The position numbers and the translations under genes are program-made. Below the pieces are notes generated by a model, which saw only the letters and a list, made by a program, of their open reading frames with translations, searched no databases and was not told the DNA's origin. From NCBI GenBank assembly GCA_006503475.1, contig RSEH01000037.1, forward strand, positions 1-64,000: DNA of 64,000 bases. Reading direction: 5' to 3'. The stretch comes from Stentor roeselii (taxonomy: Eukaryota > Ciliophora > Heterotrichea > Heterotrichida > Stentoridae). Below are positions 50,449-60,505 of this stretch, piece by piece (positions within the stretch are counted from its first letter, which is position 1; the number at the start of each line of letters is the position of its first letter).

Positions 50449-52566
50449 ATGAGCACTCTTGAAAGATCCTCTTCTATCCTCAGTGTAGTCGAAACACACA
50501 AAATCCAGTCAAGCCAAAACGAAAAGCACGAGATCGAAAAAGACATTCCAAAAGGCATCATTCAGAACCTTCTTGAAAAAAACTACGAAAAACGCAAGCA
50601 AGGTGGCCACCTGTTGCAAAAGTACTTAAAAGAGCAGCTGGCAGCTAAAAAGTCTTTAGACCTGATTTCAAAATCAATTCGTTACTTTCACGAGGTGTTT
50701 CTTTTATCAGTTGATGAAAGCTATCGTCAGGCAGGTCTGATGGCTTTTTCCGCGATAGCATCAAGCACATCATGCCATGAGGACTACATCGAAAGTCTTG
50801 TAAATCCTGTGATTTCCTGCTGCAGAGACAACAGTTCAAAGATAAAATACTACGCAGTCGAGTGTCTTTACAACATTGTGAAAATTTGCCGAAAAGACGT
50901 TTTATTCATGTTTAACCATTTCTTCAAAGCCATTGTCGACCTCTGCATCGGTCTTGACAAGGAAGTAAAAAAAGCTTCAAAGAAACTTGACAGTCTTTTG
51001 AAGACCATCGTCGTTGAATGTGAAGCGAATGAAGAAATATTCAGCAGTGAGCAGTTCATGAAACTGCTTAAAGAAATGTCGACAGGCTCCAGCATTGCTT
51101 ATGTCCAAAGAATGATTGTTTCTTGGCTCACTGTCCTTGATTCAATACCTGACTTCAACTTATTTACTTTCATTCCTTGTTTTTTCGAAGGGGTTCTTTT
51201 AATGCTGAGAAACCCGGACCAGAAGCTTCATCGAGAAACGACTGCTTTTTTGATAGACTTGAGAAATGAGATAAAAAGTGACTTCGACAATTCAAACCTG
51301 AATGTAAGCTTTATTATGCAGACAGTTGCGAAAGTCATTGAAAAAAGTGACAAGTCGATTAAAACTGAATGCATGACTTGGATCAGTGAACTTGTTGACA
51401 GGGCAGAAAAAAAAATGATCAAACATTTTCCAATGGGTCTCAAGGCGGTCTTCGAGTGTCTTTCTGATGAAAACGCGAATATTAACCAAATGGCTGCTGA
51501 GACCAATAAAAAAATCTGTGAAGTGTTTAAAAGACATGAAAATGACTTGGATATTGAAGAAGATATAAAGCATATTGTGCAGGTTCTTATTAAGTTTATA
51601 GAACATGATTCAAGTAAAACGCGCCATGCGGCACTTGAATGGCTCATCGTGATGCAGCAAAAGCACCAACAGTCCTTCGAGGTCTCACTTGAGGACATGA
51701 TAATCGCGCTTAGCACCCGACTTAGTGACTCAGATGGGAAAATCATTGCAAACACATTAATAATTCTTTGCAACATCGCAAAATATCGAGAAGATTTCGA
51801 TAAAGTGATTTCTTCTGTACTTAAAGAGTTTTCTCGAAGTAAAACCTTTTCAAATGAAGCAGTTAAGTCAAAAATCAAGATTTTATGTGAAAACCTTGGA
51901 ACTCTTCGGGTTTATAAAAGTTTCGCTGATTTACTCAACATTGAAATGGACCTGGTCTTCTGTAAGAAAGTTATTGAAGTGCTCAATGACCTGCTACTTA
52001 TTGATGATCAGTTCGAGGAAATAAGGGAAAGGTTAAAGTACTGCTTTGAGTCAGGGGATAAAGAAATTATTCAGTTTTTTGAATCACTTTACAAGGCTTG
52101 GTGCTTTAATCCGGGTTGCGCTTTGATTTTAACGTTTTTGGTCCAGTGCTATGACCTGGCTTATGAACTGGTCAATATTTTGTAAGGATTAGCCAGGTCA
52201 TCTACTCGTATTGATAATGAACTTTTGCATCAACTTGCTCGACTTGTGCAGCTTATTGATTCACCAGTGTTTGTACGTAAGGGTTAAGTAGATCTTAGGA
52301 TTCAGATGCTTGAACATCATAAACACCCTTTTTTACTCAAAAGTCTTTATGCTGTCCTTATGGTTCTACCTCCTTGTAGGGCTTATAAAACTTTGCAACT
52401 TAGATTAAAGGATATTTCTTCTTTGCATAAGTCTTTACCTACACTCAAAATGGAAGAACCTGAACTTGCTGATAAGGAAAGAAATGAAGTTTTGAAGCAG
52501 GTTTTTATTCAGAGCACCATGCAACCAAAGAAAGTATTGTTTGAGTCAACACTTCTAAGTGACTAA
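50449..52566 (+). CDS. VAC14: VAC14, scaffold of the PIKfyve/Fab1 complex, two introns
   Basis: After removal of two 15-nt introns (52182-52196 and 52277-52291) the frame runs 695 residues from ATG 50449 to TAA 52564. HEAT-like helical repeats fill the first 560 residues (ILQNLLEKNYEKRKQ-type start; ADLLNIEMDLVFCKKVIEVL). The C-terminal VAC14 region is restored only by splicing: ARLVQLIDSPVFVHLRIQML then HHKHPFLLKSLYAVLMVLPP, aligning with the Fig4/Fab1-binding end of VAC14. The protein scaffolds PI(3,5)P2 synthesis on endolysosomal membranes. Without splicing the gene would appear to end early at 52185. Confidence 0.93.
52182..52196 (+). other. 15-nt intron 1 of VAC14
   Basis: gtaaggattagccag, phase 2. 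It contains the TAA and has T9 and A10. Confidence 0.92.
52277..52291 (+). other. 15-nt intron 2 of VAC14
   Basis: gtaagggttaagtag, phase 1. It contains the TAA. Splicing yields VFVHLRIQML, which matches VAC14 homologues without a gap. Confidence 0.95.
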
Positions 52567-52593
52567 CTAGTTAATAATATAAAACCATTAACC

Positions 52594-53034
52594 ATGGAGA
52601 CGAGGAACAAAGTCCCTCTAGCCCTGCTGGCTGACAGTATTTCATTCAAACAGATCATAAAAGCATCAACAAGCGAGATCAACAAAGACCTGCTGCTGAT
52701 GGACGACTCTCCAGGAAAATTCCGAAAAACCAGTTTCGAGATCGAAATGAAAAGATCAAAACACTCAAAAGTCCCTGGAAGAAAAAAAATGAGAATCACT
52801 GAAGACTTCGCACCAGTCCTCGGATTAGCCTCTTTAATGAACGAAATCGCTGAACTTCCCATTTTGAATGTCCAGGACATAGTCCAAGAAGAAAAAAGCG
52901 AAAAAGTCCTAAAAGTGAAAAAAACTAAAGGCAAAAAAGGAAAAAAATCGCTGATTACCCTTCCTAGAGCAGCAACTCACTTGTCAATAGCAAATTTGAT
53001 CAAAGAAAAAACTGATAGAAAGCCCTGTAAATAA
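52594..53034 (+). CDS. Small basic protein, unknown
   Basis: 146 residues from ATG 52594. N-terminal helix (MLADSISFKQIIKAS-type), a basic middle (KRSKHSKVPGRKKMRI), a hydrophobic stretch (FAPVLGLASLMNEIAELPIL) and a very Lys-rich C-terminus (VKKTKGKKGKKSL), suggesting nucleic-acid or microtubule binding. It lies 27 bp after VAC14 in the same reading frame, separated by one TAA and no in-frame ATG, so a read-through product is conceivable, although VAC14 proteins normally end here. Family not recognised. Confidence 0.6.
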   Translation: METRNKVPLALLADSISFKQIIKASTSEINKDLLLMDDSPGKFRKTSFEIEMKRSKHSKVPGRKKMRITEDFAPVLGLASLMNEIAELPILNVQDIVQEEKSEKVLKVKKTKGKKGKKSLITLPRAATHLSIANLIKEKTDRKPCK

Positions 53035-53125
53035 TGTAAAATAAAAGGTAGGTATTTTTAAACCATTCTAAATTCTAAAAACATTCAAACTTCTAAAATT
53101 TTCTTAATTTTTTCAACTATTCCTA

Positions 53126-54043
53126 TTAATCACTATTGGACTCAACTGAAGTATAGAACAAAATAACTCCTCCGACATAAAAAAGTCCTAAAAGTATCCC
53201 CGCCGCGACTTTCGAGTACTTATCAGTCGAAGTCGGGGGGTCAATAGTAGGGCACAAAACAACAGCAAGTGCAAAACCAGTGATCATTCCTCCAAGATGT
53301 CCCCAATTGTCCACATTACTCGCGACCTAAATGAAAATTACAAAGCCCATCAGCAGGTTAAAAACAAGTAAAACAACAAGCCACACAAGAGTCACTGTGC
53401 GGTAAAGGTCATGTTCAAGACTTGACCAGTTTATCATGATCCAAGCAATCATAGCTGCTAAGATTCCGAATAAGGCTCCTGAAGCTCCTACACTTAAACT
53501 GTCAGGACTTCCCAAACAGCTCAAAATCACTCCTCCGAAGCCTGAAAGCCAGTAAATCGCGATTGTTATCCAGGGACCTACAGTTGGCTCAAGTCGAAAT
53601 CCAAGGATTAATTGCATTATCAGGTTAAATGTTAAGTGTAGCAAGTCACCGTGAAGCATTACTGGAGTGAACCATCGCCAGAGCTCGTAGTTTTCTTGCA
53701 TTCTTTCTGGGTTTTTTGCTCCGAAATCGTTTAAAGAGTCAGTCGTCGGCTGGAAGAATTTGCTGGTATCGTAGTCGTAAAAGACTGTTGTGAAGTAAAT
53801 GATTACTTGAAGAGTTGTTATGATGAAAATGAAAGACAAGTACCTAAAGTGAGGACAAAATATCAAAGTAAGCATTTGTCCAAAAGACTCTTTTCGAGCC
53901 TCTTCAGCAGATCCAAGTTGAAAGCCATATCCAAGTATTGGGTACTGCCGAGGAGGATGCATTTCGCTATCAACAAGTCTCTGCCTTTCCCTCTGGGCTT
54001 CCTGTTGTCTACGTAGATCGCTAATTCCTCTGACATTAGACAT
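53126..54043 (-). CDS. Rhomboid intramembrane serine protease, one intron
   Basis: Splicing gtaattttcatttag (53327-53341) joins LLMGF to VASNVDNWGHLGG and gives 300 residues. Rhomboid features are complete: ENYELWRWFTPVMLHGDLLH (WR motif and His), catalytic Ser in GASGALFGI, and catalytic His in DNWGHLGG on the later helix. At least six membrane helices are present. A 60-residue Arg/Gln-rich cytoplasmic N-terminus precedes helix one. The protease probably cleaves membrane proteins within the bilayer; substrate unknown. The start is 8 bp beyond the stop of the next minus-strand gene, showing very tight spacing. Confidence 0.93.
53327..53341 (-). other. 15-nt intron in rhomboid gene
   Basis: Read on the minus strand: gtaattttcatttag, phase 0. 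It ends in the in-frame TAG, with A at position 10 (position 9 is C). It restores the catalytic His motif. Confidence 0.95.
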
Positions 54044-54051
54044 TATTCGTT

Positions 54052-56691
54052 TTATTGATCTTTAAACTTACGAAGAACATAATTAAGCATGCCTTGATTT
54101 CTGAAGTAGTCAAGTTCAAAGACAGAGTCCATCCGAGGGACTACTTTAAACTCGATGCCCGTGTCAGTCGTCACTTCAATTGAGTTCTTTTCTTCGAAGT
54201 CTGGGCAGTGCTGGCTTATCCCTGAATACTTCTCAGTGTCTAACAAGGATAAGTCTATTGAAAAGCGCTCTCTTCCTGTCAGCCCAAGCATTTCAGAGTT
54301 TTGGTTCTTTTTGTATTCGAGAGGAAGAACGCCCATTGCGATTAAGTTACTTGAATGCATAAAGTTAAAGCTCTCAGCAATCACTGCTCTAACCCCCAAT
54401 AAACACGGTCCTTTAGAAGCCCATCCAATCGAAGGGCCTGATCCATAATTTTTCCCAGCCAAAACAATTAAATCCTGTCCTTTTTTCCTATAAAGTTCAC
54501 TAGCTTCGAACACAGACATTTCCCTTCCAGTTGGAAAGTGGATAGTTGCAGGTCCTGACTTAGGACAAAACTTATTCAAAATCCTGGTACTCGAGTAAGT
54601 CCCTCTAACCATTACATCTGAATTTCCTCTTCTCGAGGCAAAAGTATTCAACTCATCATTCCTAACACCCAATTCCTGAAGGTACTTCCCAGCCTGAGAA
54701 GCTCTTGAAATCTTTCCCTCAGGCGAGATAAGGTCACGAGTCACGTCATGTCCGAGGTTCATCAAACAAAAGGCATTTTTGATAGGTCTTGATTTTTGAA
54801 CTGAAAAAGAAAAGTCCTTAAAAAAAGGAGCTGGTTTTATATAAGTGCTTTTTGGGTCCCATTGAAAAAGTTCTGAACTTTGATGATCGATTTTTTCCCA
54901 GGTTGACTTTTTTTCTTCTCTGATTTTTTTGAAGATTTGTGATTTGAAAGAAATGTTTAGTTGTTTGTAGACTTCATCTCTGGAAGGCCAGATGTCTTTT
55001 AAATAAACTGGAGAACCTTGAGAGAAACCGATGGGATCTGAGGTAAAGTCGATGTTTATCCTGCCTGCTAATGCGTAGGCTACTACCAAGGGAGCGGAGG
55101 CCAGGTAGTTCGCTTTAGTGAAGGGGTTCGCTTGTTTCAGGTAATTTGACTCTTCGCTGCTTACTGAACTCACAATTAGGTCATTATTAAAAATAGCTTC
55201 ATTTAATCCTTTTCTTGAATTTTCATCGAATTTCACATGAAGGAATCCAATTTTCTCAAGATTTTCAATAGTTCCAGTATTTTTAATAAATTCTAAATTT
55301 GACTGATTTTCATCTAAAAAATGAGTTTCTATAAAAGGGTTGATTTTCAGTCCGAAACTGGCAGCTTTCTTCGCTAAAAGTCCTGCAGCGACAATAGAGT
55401 CAATAGCAGAGACACAATCATTATGGTTGATAGATGCTAAAACAATTGACCCGTTTTCCAATTGAAATTCCTGCTGATTCCAAATGAATTTTCCTTTGCG
55501 ATCAGTGACACTAAGTCCAAATCCTTGAAAGCCAATCTTATGAGTTAATGCATTTTGAAAAGAGTTTTTAACCATGTCAAGACTGACCTTGTCCTGAACC
55601 CTTTTAGGTCCAGAGACAGCAGTTTTGACTGTCGAGAGGTCAAGTTGAATAACTTCTGAGTATTCCGGGTCATTTTCTTGATAATCTCTGAAAAACTTCG
55701 CAGCTTTTAAAAATTTTTCAATAATTTCCAATTCCTCATCAGATTTTCCAGTTTGCCTAAGGTACTTCAAAGTGACATCATCAGTTGGAAAGTACCCTAA
55801 AATAGCTCCATATTCCTTAGCAAGGTTAGCAATAGTGACTCGATGTGAGACCCTGAGCTGTTTACATCCATCTCCGAAAAACTCGACAAAATGTCCAGAA
55901 AGTCCTTTTTTTTTAAGTTCCAAAGCAACAGCATTAACAATGTCAGCAGCAGTTGCATAATCAGACATTTCCCCAACGAATTTAAATCCAACGACCTTAG
56001 GAATGGCCATTAAAATCGGTTGGTTCAACAAAGTGACCTCAGCTTCGATTCCACCTCCACCAAGTCCAAGCACCCCAAGTCCATTAACCAAGGTGCTGTT
56101 CTTATCAGTCGTTAAAACTGAATCAGGGTACAACAGGCCTTCTTTATTGAAAGCTATTCTCGCTAAATACTCATGAAGAATGTTAGAACCCGCCTCGACA
56201 GGAGGAATAATGTTAAAGTTGTTAAAAGCTTTTTGTCCCCATTTCAAAAACTTGTATCTTTCAAGGTTCTGGGAAAAGGAAAAGTCGTTTAAGCCTTCGT
56301 TGTTTATTATCAGGTCCACTGGTATTCCGGGGTTTATCAATGAAACTCGCTTTGAATTCTTGTGAAGAACTTCTCGCATTGAAGCTAAGTCGATTAACGC
56401 AGGGACTCCTGTCAGGTCTTGAAGAACTACTCGTGATGGCTTGAAAGGGACTTCTGAACCTTTTAAACTTGAAGTTTTCCAGGATAGGATTGTTTCGATG
56501 TCGGATGAAGTTACTGACGATTCGTCACAATTTCGAACGGCGGACTCTAAGATTAAACGGATGCTTATTGGAAGAGATTCAAGTCGGGAGTCGTTCAAGG
56601 ATTTAAGGTTGTAAAAATGAAGGTTTTTGCTTAGGTTTTGGATCAGCTTGTCGAATGGGTTTTTTTTTAGAGATGTAAACCTTCTCAGCAT
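54052..56691 (-). CDS. Aconitase/IRP-like protein lacking Fe-S ligands (pseudoenzyme)
   Basis: 879 residues, aligning end to end with cytosolic aconitase/IRP1 (VPFKPSRVVLQDLTGVPALI, FFGDGCKQL, ANYLASAPLVVAYALAGRI, ISPEGKISRASQAGKYL, RRGNSDVMVRGT, MGVLPLEY). Residues aligned with the three cluster cysteines are absent. The TSCTN motif is INHND (about 421-425), and the GCMTCIG motif is DENSRKG (about 489-495). Catalytic positions are also changed: TDSH is TDKN (about 195-198), IDHS is INNE (129-132), GNRNFEGR has become ESNYLKQ, and the SSRDW arginine is Ile. N-terminal MLRRFTSLKK may target mitochondria. It cannot be a conventional aconitase; RNA binding in the manner of IRP1 without cluster, or a structural role, are possibilities. 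Not a random pseudogene: the frame is perfect. Confidence 0.9.
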   Translation of the reverse strand: MLRRFTSLKKNPFDKLIQNLSKNLHFYNLKSLNDSRLESLPISIRLILESAVRNCDESSVTSSDIETILSWKTSSLKGSEVPFKPSRVVLQDLTGVPALIDLASMREVLHKNSKRVSLINPGIPVDLIINNEGLNDFSFSQNLERYKFLKWGQKAFNNFNIIPPVEAGSNILHEYLARIAFNKEGLLYPDSVLTTDKNSTLVNGLGVLGLGGGGIEAEVTLLNQPILMAIPKVVGFKFVGEMSDYATAADIVNAVALELKKKGLSGHFVEFFGDGCKQLRVSHRVTIANLAKEYGAILGYFPTDDVTLKYLRQTGKSDEELEIIEKFLKAAKFFRDYQENDPEYSEVIQLDLSTVKTAVSGPKRVQDKVSLDMVKNSFQNALTHKIGFQGFGLSVTDRKGKFIWNQQEFQLENGSIVLASINHNDCVSAIDSIVAAGLLAKKAASFGLKINPFIETHFLDENQSNLEFIKNTGTIENLEKIGFLHVKFDENSRKGLNEAIFNNDLIVSSVSSEESNYLKQANPFTKANYLASAPLVVAYALAGRINIDFTSDPIGFSQGSPVYLKDIWPSRDEVYKQLNISFKSQIFKKIREEKKSTWEKIDHQSSELFQWDPKSTYIKPAPFFKDFSFSVQKSRPIKNAFCLMNLGHDVTRDLISPEGKISRASQAGKYLQELGVRNDELNTFASRRGNSDVMVRGTYSSTRILNKFCPKSGPATIHFPTGREMSVFEASELYRKKGQDLIVLAGKNYGSGPSIGWASKGPCLLGVRAVIAESFNFMHSSNLIAMGVLPLEYKKNQNSEMLGLTGRERFSIDLSLLDTEKYSGISQHCPDFEEKNSIEVTTDTGIEFKVVPRMDSVFELDYFRNQGMLNYVLRKFKDQ

Positions 56692-57027
56692 TTTTAATTT
56701 GTTATTTTAGCAGATTGATGGAATTTAGGGTTTATGTTTAGAGAGTTGGATATTGATTGGGGATTTATGATTTTTTATAGGAGTGGTTTGGGGGTATTAA
56801 GGAGTGTAGGACAATTGATATTATTAAGAGATGTCAAATATTGAGTTTTTTTAGGATTTTTTATTTTGAATTCATGAATTAAACTAATCATTATTTAGAT
56901 GACAAATATCAGAGAATAATTATATATTTCCAATTACCAAAAATCACTTAAACATTATTATTTCCATTAAAATTACATAGGAGTTAGTAAAATTCACTGA
57001 AAATCGCTTAATTAATAATCAACCTAT
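56692..57027. other. Spacer, no gene seen
   Basis: About 335 bp. 56700-56860 is G/T-rich on the plus strand and the rest AT-rich. It is the upstream flank of the aconitase-like gene and the downstream flank of the next minus-strand gene. Confidence 0.6.
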
Positions 57028-57759
57028 TTACAACTTTTTCAAAAGCATAAGTTTCTGCAACTTCCTCTTCTCTAAATTTTTCCTATCAACCTCTTCTAAA
57101 TGTTCCAATCGTTCAAAGAAATTTTTATTAGTTTTCTTCACAACACTTTTCTCAATTTCATGAAGTTGTCCTCCAGTAAAGAACTCTTTCATAAAATACC
57201 CTTTCAACTTCCTTCTCTCCATTTTCTTCATTTTTTTAGTAAAAGGTTTAAAAGTTTCTTTATCCTTTATAAGTTGTTTGCTGAAATAATCAACAGTTTT
57301 AACTTCTTTTGTAATATTCTTCGAAGAACTCTTCAGTTTTTCAAGTTCCCCTGAAAAATCAAGACTGGGTCTTTCATTAAATCTTTTACTTTGCTTCAGT
57401 TTAGGAGGAGTTATTGATTTATCATAAACTGCGGAAATTGTTAAATGTTTCAAAGGTTTTGGAACTTCTTTCAGGTCTTTTGAGGTTTTTACCTTTTTGG
57501 ATATGTCTATCAACGGGTTGTTTAGACTAACGGAGACTCTTGGACGGGGAAACTGAGAATAGCCATCGAATTTTGAGGGCTGAACACTGTAGAGCAAGTC
57601 TTGAGTCACTGGATTGGGAGAAAAGGTTCGGGGATAACCTGAGGTGTATGGGATGAACTTGCTTGGAGAACCTCCGAAACGGTTTGAAGGGGATTGGGTG
57701 CCTTGGGTTAAATCGAGTGTATAAAATTTTCCAGTACTTAGGTCTTTCCATACCTGCAT
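57028..57759 (-). CDS. Basic protein with WxDxxTGKFY start, unknown
   Basis: 243 residues starting MQVWKDLSTGKFYTLD. That opening resembles one strand of a WW-like fold but is not a confident match. The middle is Pro/Ser-rich (PYTSGYPRTFSPNPV), and residues about 130-243 are strongly Lys-rich and helical (KKMKKMERRKLKGYFMKE), ending in a coiled coil (RLEHLEEVDRKNLEKRKLQ). Probably cytoskeletal. Divergent from CFAP58, 78 bp away. Confidence 0.6.
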   Translation of the reverse strand: MQVWKDLSTGKFYTLDLTQGTQSPSNRFGGSPSKFIPYTSGYPRTFSPNPVTQDLLYSVQPSKFDGYSQFPRPRVSVSLNNPLIDISKKVKTSKDLKEVPKPLKHLTISAVYDKSITPPKLKQSKRFNERPSLDFSGELEKLKSSSKNITKEVKTVDYFSKQLIKDKETFKPFTKKMKKMERRKLKGYFMKEFFTGGQLHEIEKSVVKKTNKNFFERLEHLEEVDRKNLEKRKLQKLMLLKKL

Positions 57760-57837
57760 TTAATTTTATGATTACTAGGATGTGTTAGCTTAACTCGATC
57801 CACTCCAAAAACCTTCAAAAATTCAAACCAATATAAA

Positions 57838-60468
57838 ATGTCAAACCAAGAAAACCTAAGTCCAGGAAAAGGCAAACTCGAAGACGAATTCGAATCCCGA
57901 GATTTCCAAGTCCTCGAGTCCGAGTTCCAAGCAGTTCTAAAAGAAATAGGCGGAGACAAGCAACTCGAGCACTTTCACCGTGAGTACGAAAAGCACTACC
58001 GAATTCTGTTGGCAAGTCACGAAAACGAAAAAAAACTGATCAAGAAATGCAAAGAGCTAAACGCGCACATCGCTGAAAGTACTTTAAAAGTTCAGCAAGC
58101 TTTCCGCATGAGTCAACAAGAAAGTGACAGCATTCGAGGTTTTCAAGTCGATCTCGAACGAGCGGTTAAAACATTAGAAAACTTTAAACAAAAGGAAACA
58201 GTTGCCAAGCAGCAGATCTCTCACTTGAAGGAAGACATTGCGAGACTCAGTGTTATTGTTGAGCAAGGCTCAGGCCTTGCAATAGGCCAGGACTCAACCG
58301 TGAACGAGTTAATTCGAACAAAGGAAGAACTCATTAAAGAAGTAAGCCTCGCGAGTGAAAACATTGCAAAGGCCCAGAAAGAGTCAAGTGAATTGAATCA
58401 AAAAATAATAAGACTGGAAAGTTTAAGGACTAGCTTGAAACAAGAAGTTGAATCTGCAAATAAAGAAATAAATGATATGAAAAGCAACTTGGATGCTGAA
58501 AGTAAGAGAAAACTTGAAATAGAAACGGAACTTAATAATGAAAAAGGCAAGTTTGAAGGTATTCTTGAGAAAATCAAGGATAAAGAACAGGCTGGAAAGT
58601 CAATTGCAGAAGAAAAAAGCCTTATTGTAAAGGAAATTTCACAAGTTGTCGACCAGAAGGAAGATAAAGTTTACAGCTTGTCTCAGTCTGAAAAGGATAA
58701 AAAAGTAGCTGAGGATCGCAAGTCCTACCTGGAAAACATCCGAGAAGAAAATCAAAAAAAGAACCAAAACGTTGAGTTAAACATCGAAAAAGCCCGTCAA
58801 GAACTCCAGAACAAGGAAGAAAATCGCAGTAAGTTACAGAGAGACAAAAACAACATCGAGAAAAAAAATGAAAGTTTAAAGGAAGAAAAAAGAGAATCTG
58901 AAAAAATCAGAGATGAGGCAAGGGAACACATGCATGCTTTAATCAAAGACAGTGAAGCTCTACGTAAAAACAACGAGTCTGACCAAAGTTTGATGGAGAA
59001 TCTTAAAAGAGAACGTGATATGATCGCCAAGTCAGTCATGAGAGCTCGAGACAATGTCAGGTCTCAGGAAGACACTTCGATAACAATGGACAATAACAAG
59101 AAAAAACTTGAAAACGAGATAAAAAAGTACTCAAAAGATATCAAAAAACTTAAGGATAAGGTTTGGCAACTTCAGAAAGAACAGGAAAGATATGGACTGG
59201 AAAAAGCTCATGCTTATTCAAAGTACTCGCTTTGTCTTGAAGAGGTTAAACTTTGCAACTCGGTCATTGCTGAACTGCAGAAGAAAAATATTGAAGCTGA
59301 AGCTAAATTGAAACAACAGCAGAATTTGTATGAAGCTGTCAGGACTGATCGAAACCTTTACTCGAAAAATTTAATTGAAAGTCATGAGGAAATTGATGAA
59401 CTTGATAAGAAAAAGAAAATCATGATACACCAGATCAGTCAGTTAAAAGAAGAAATTGCTATCAAGGATACGGAACTTATACAGGAAAATAAAAAACAAG
59501 GAATTGTGGAAAAGGCTAAACATGAACTTGAGTCGGCTAAACAGAAATTATCTGAAAAAGAGTCTATTTTGGCTGAAGCTATCAAAAACTCGGAAAAAGA
59601 AAACCAGAGACTTAAATACGTGATCACTGAAGTCGAGCAAGAAAAAGCAAAACAAAAAAAAGAACTCGAACTAGTCACAAACGAAAGAGACATCCTGGGC
59701 ACCCAACTAATCAGAAGACGAGAAGAGCTAGACCTCCTCTACAAAAAGATAAAAATCTTCACCTCAACTCTCGAAAAAGGCAAACAACAATACAAAGAAC
59801 GTCTAGGTGACATCACCGTTCTAAAAGAAGAAATCTCAAACTTAAAGTCCAAACTTGAATCATCAAAAAAAGAAGCCTCCGTAGTTTTCGACTTAAAAAA
59901 AGAAAAATACTACTTAGAACGTGAAGTCCTCGACGAAAAAGTAAAAGTAAAAGCCTTAAGCGAAGAGGTAGAAAACACAATGAACGTTCATCGATGGCGT
60001 AAAGTTGAAGGAACCGAGCCTGAAAAATACGAACTAATAACAAAAATCCAGACACTTCAAAGGCGATTCATAAGCAAAAACCAAGAATGTCTCGAAAAAA
60101 AATCCGAATTAGACCTGATGGAAAAAACTTACACGAAACTAAAAACAAGCCTCGCCCGGCACCCAGGGCCTGAAAGTCTTGAGAAGATCGACGAGTGTCA
60201 CCGAATTTTAGATGAAAAAAAAGGCCAAATGAGCAACATGGAAGAAGAACTTGAATTATACCAAACCCAAGCAAGTCAATATAAACATGAAATCGATCGT
60301 CTCAGTCGTGAATTACAAGAAGTCAAGAAAAACTACTTCACAATCAAGAAAAAAGAACAACTTATCAAAGAACAAGAACTTAAAGCTGAAGGCAAGGACC
60401 GACCAATCATTAAACGTCATCCACCTCCTCAAAGGTTCACAGGTGGCGGGTTTAACCTGGCGATATAG
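57838..60468 (+). CDS. CFAP58: CFAP58 (CCDC147), ciliary coiled-coil protein
   Basis: 876 residues, nearly all coiled coil, matching CFAP58 length (about 870). N-terminal ESEFQAVLKEIGGDKQLEHF and LIKKCKELNAHI, and the early VEQGSGLAIGQDSTVNELIR, align with CFAP58. So does the C-terminal YTKLKTSLARHPGPESLEKI with QYKHEIDRLSRELQEVKKNY. CFAP58 is needed for assembly of motile cilia and sperm flagella. The ATG follows CAATATAAA. No intron. The plus-strand composition switches sharply from G-rich to C-rich near 59600. Confidence 0.93.
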   Translation: MSNQENLSPGKGKLEDEFESRDFQVLESEFQAVLKEIGGDKQLEHFHREYEKHYRILLASHENEKKLIKKCKELNAHIAESTLKVQQAFRMSQQESDSIRGFQVDLERAVKTLENFKQKETVAKQQISHLKEDIARLSVIVEQGSGLAIGQDSTVNELIRTKEELIKEVSLASENIAKAQKESSELNQKIIRLESLRTSLKQEVESANKEINDMKSNLDAESKRKLEIETELNNEKGKFEGILEKIKDKEQAGKSIAEEKSLIVKEISQVVDQKEDKVYSLSQSEKDKKVAEDRKSYLENIREENQKKNQNVELNIEKARQELQNKEENRSKLQRDKNNIEKKNESLKEEKRESEKIRDEAREHMHALIKDSEALRKNNESDQSLMENLKRERDMIAKSVMRARDNVRSQEDTSITMDNNKKKLENEIKKYSKDIKKLKDKVWQLQKEQERYGLEKAHAYSKYSLCLEEVKLCNSVIAELQKKNIEAEAKLKQQQNLYEAVRTDRNLYSKNLIESHEEIDELDKKKKIMIHQISQLKEEIAIKDTELIQENKKQGIVEKAKHELESAKQKLSEKESILAEAIKNSEKENQRLKYVITEVEQEKAKQKKELELVTNERDILGTQLIRRREELDLLYKKIKIFTSTLEKGKQQYKERLGDITVLKEEISNLKSKLESSKKEASVVFDLKKEKYYLEREVLDEKVKVKALSEEVENTMNVHRWRKVEGTEPEKYELITKIQTLQRRFISKNQECLEKKSELDLMEKTYTKLKTSLARHPGPESLEKIDECHRILDEKKGQMSNMEEELELYQTQASQYKHEIDRLSRELQEVKKNYFTIKKKEQLIKEQELKAEGKDRPIIKRHPPPQRFTGGGFNLAI

Positions 60469-60505
60469 TCTTCCACATAATCAAATTTCTTTACTTAAAA
60501 TAAAA

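Noticed and set aside
51228-51878. Long minus ORF opposite VAC14
   Set aside because: A Ser/Phe-rich shadow of the HEAT repeats with no recognisable domain.
31906-52300. TAA and TAG read as glutamine, as in many ciliates
   Set aside because: Every in-frame TAA/TAG in recognisable genes lies in a 15-nt GT...AG segment whose removal gives a better homologue match. Most genes end with TAA or TAG.
60251-60505. Upstream extension of the PKG frame
   Set aside because: It overlaps the conserved CFAP58 C-terminus and has no PKG similarity; ATG 60506 is the sensible start.
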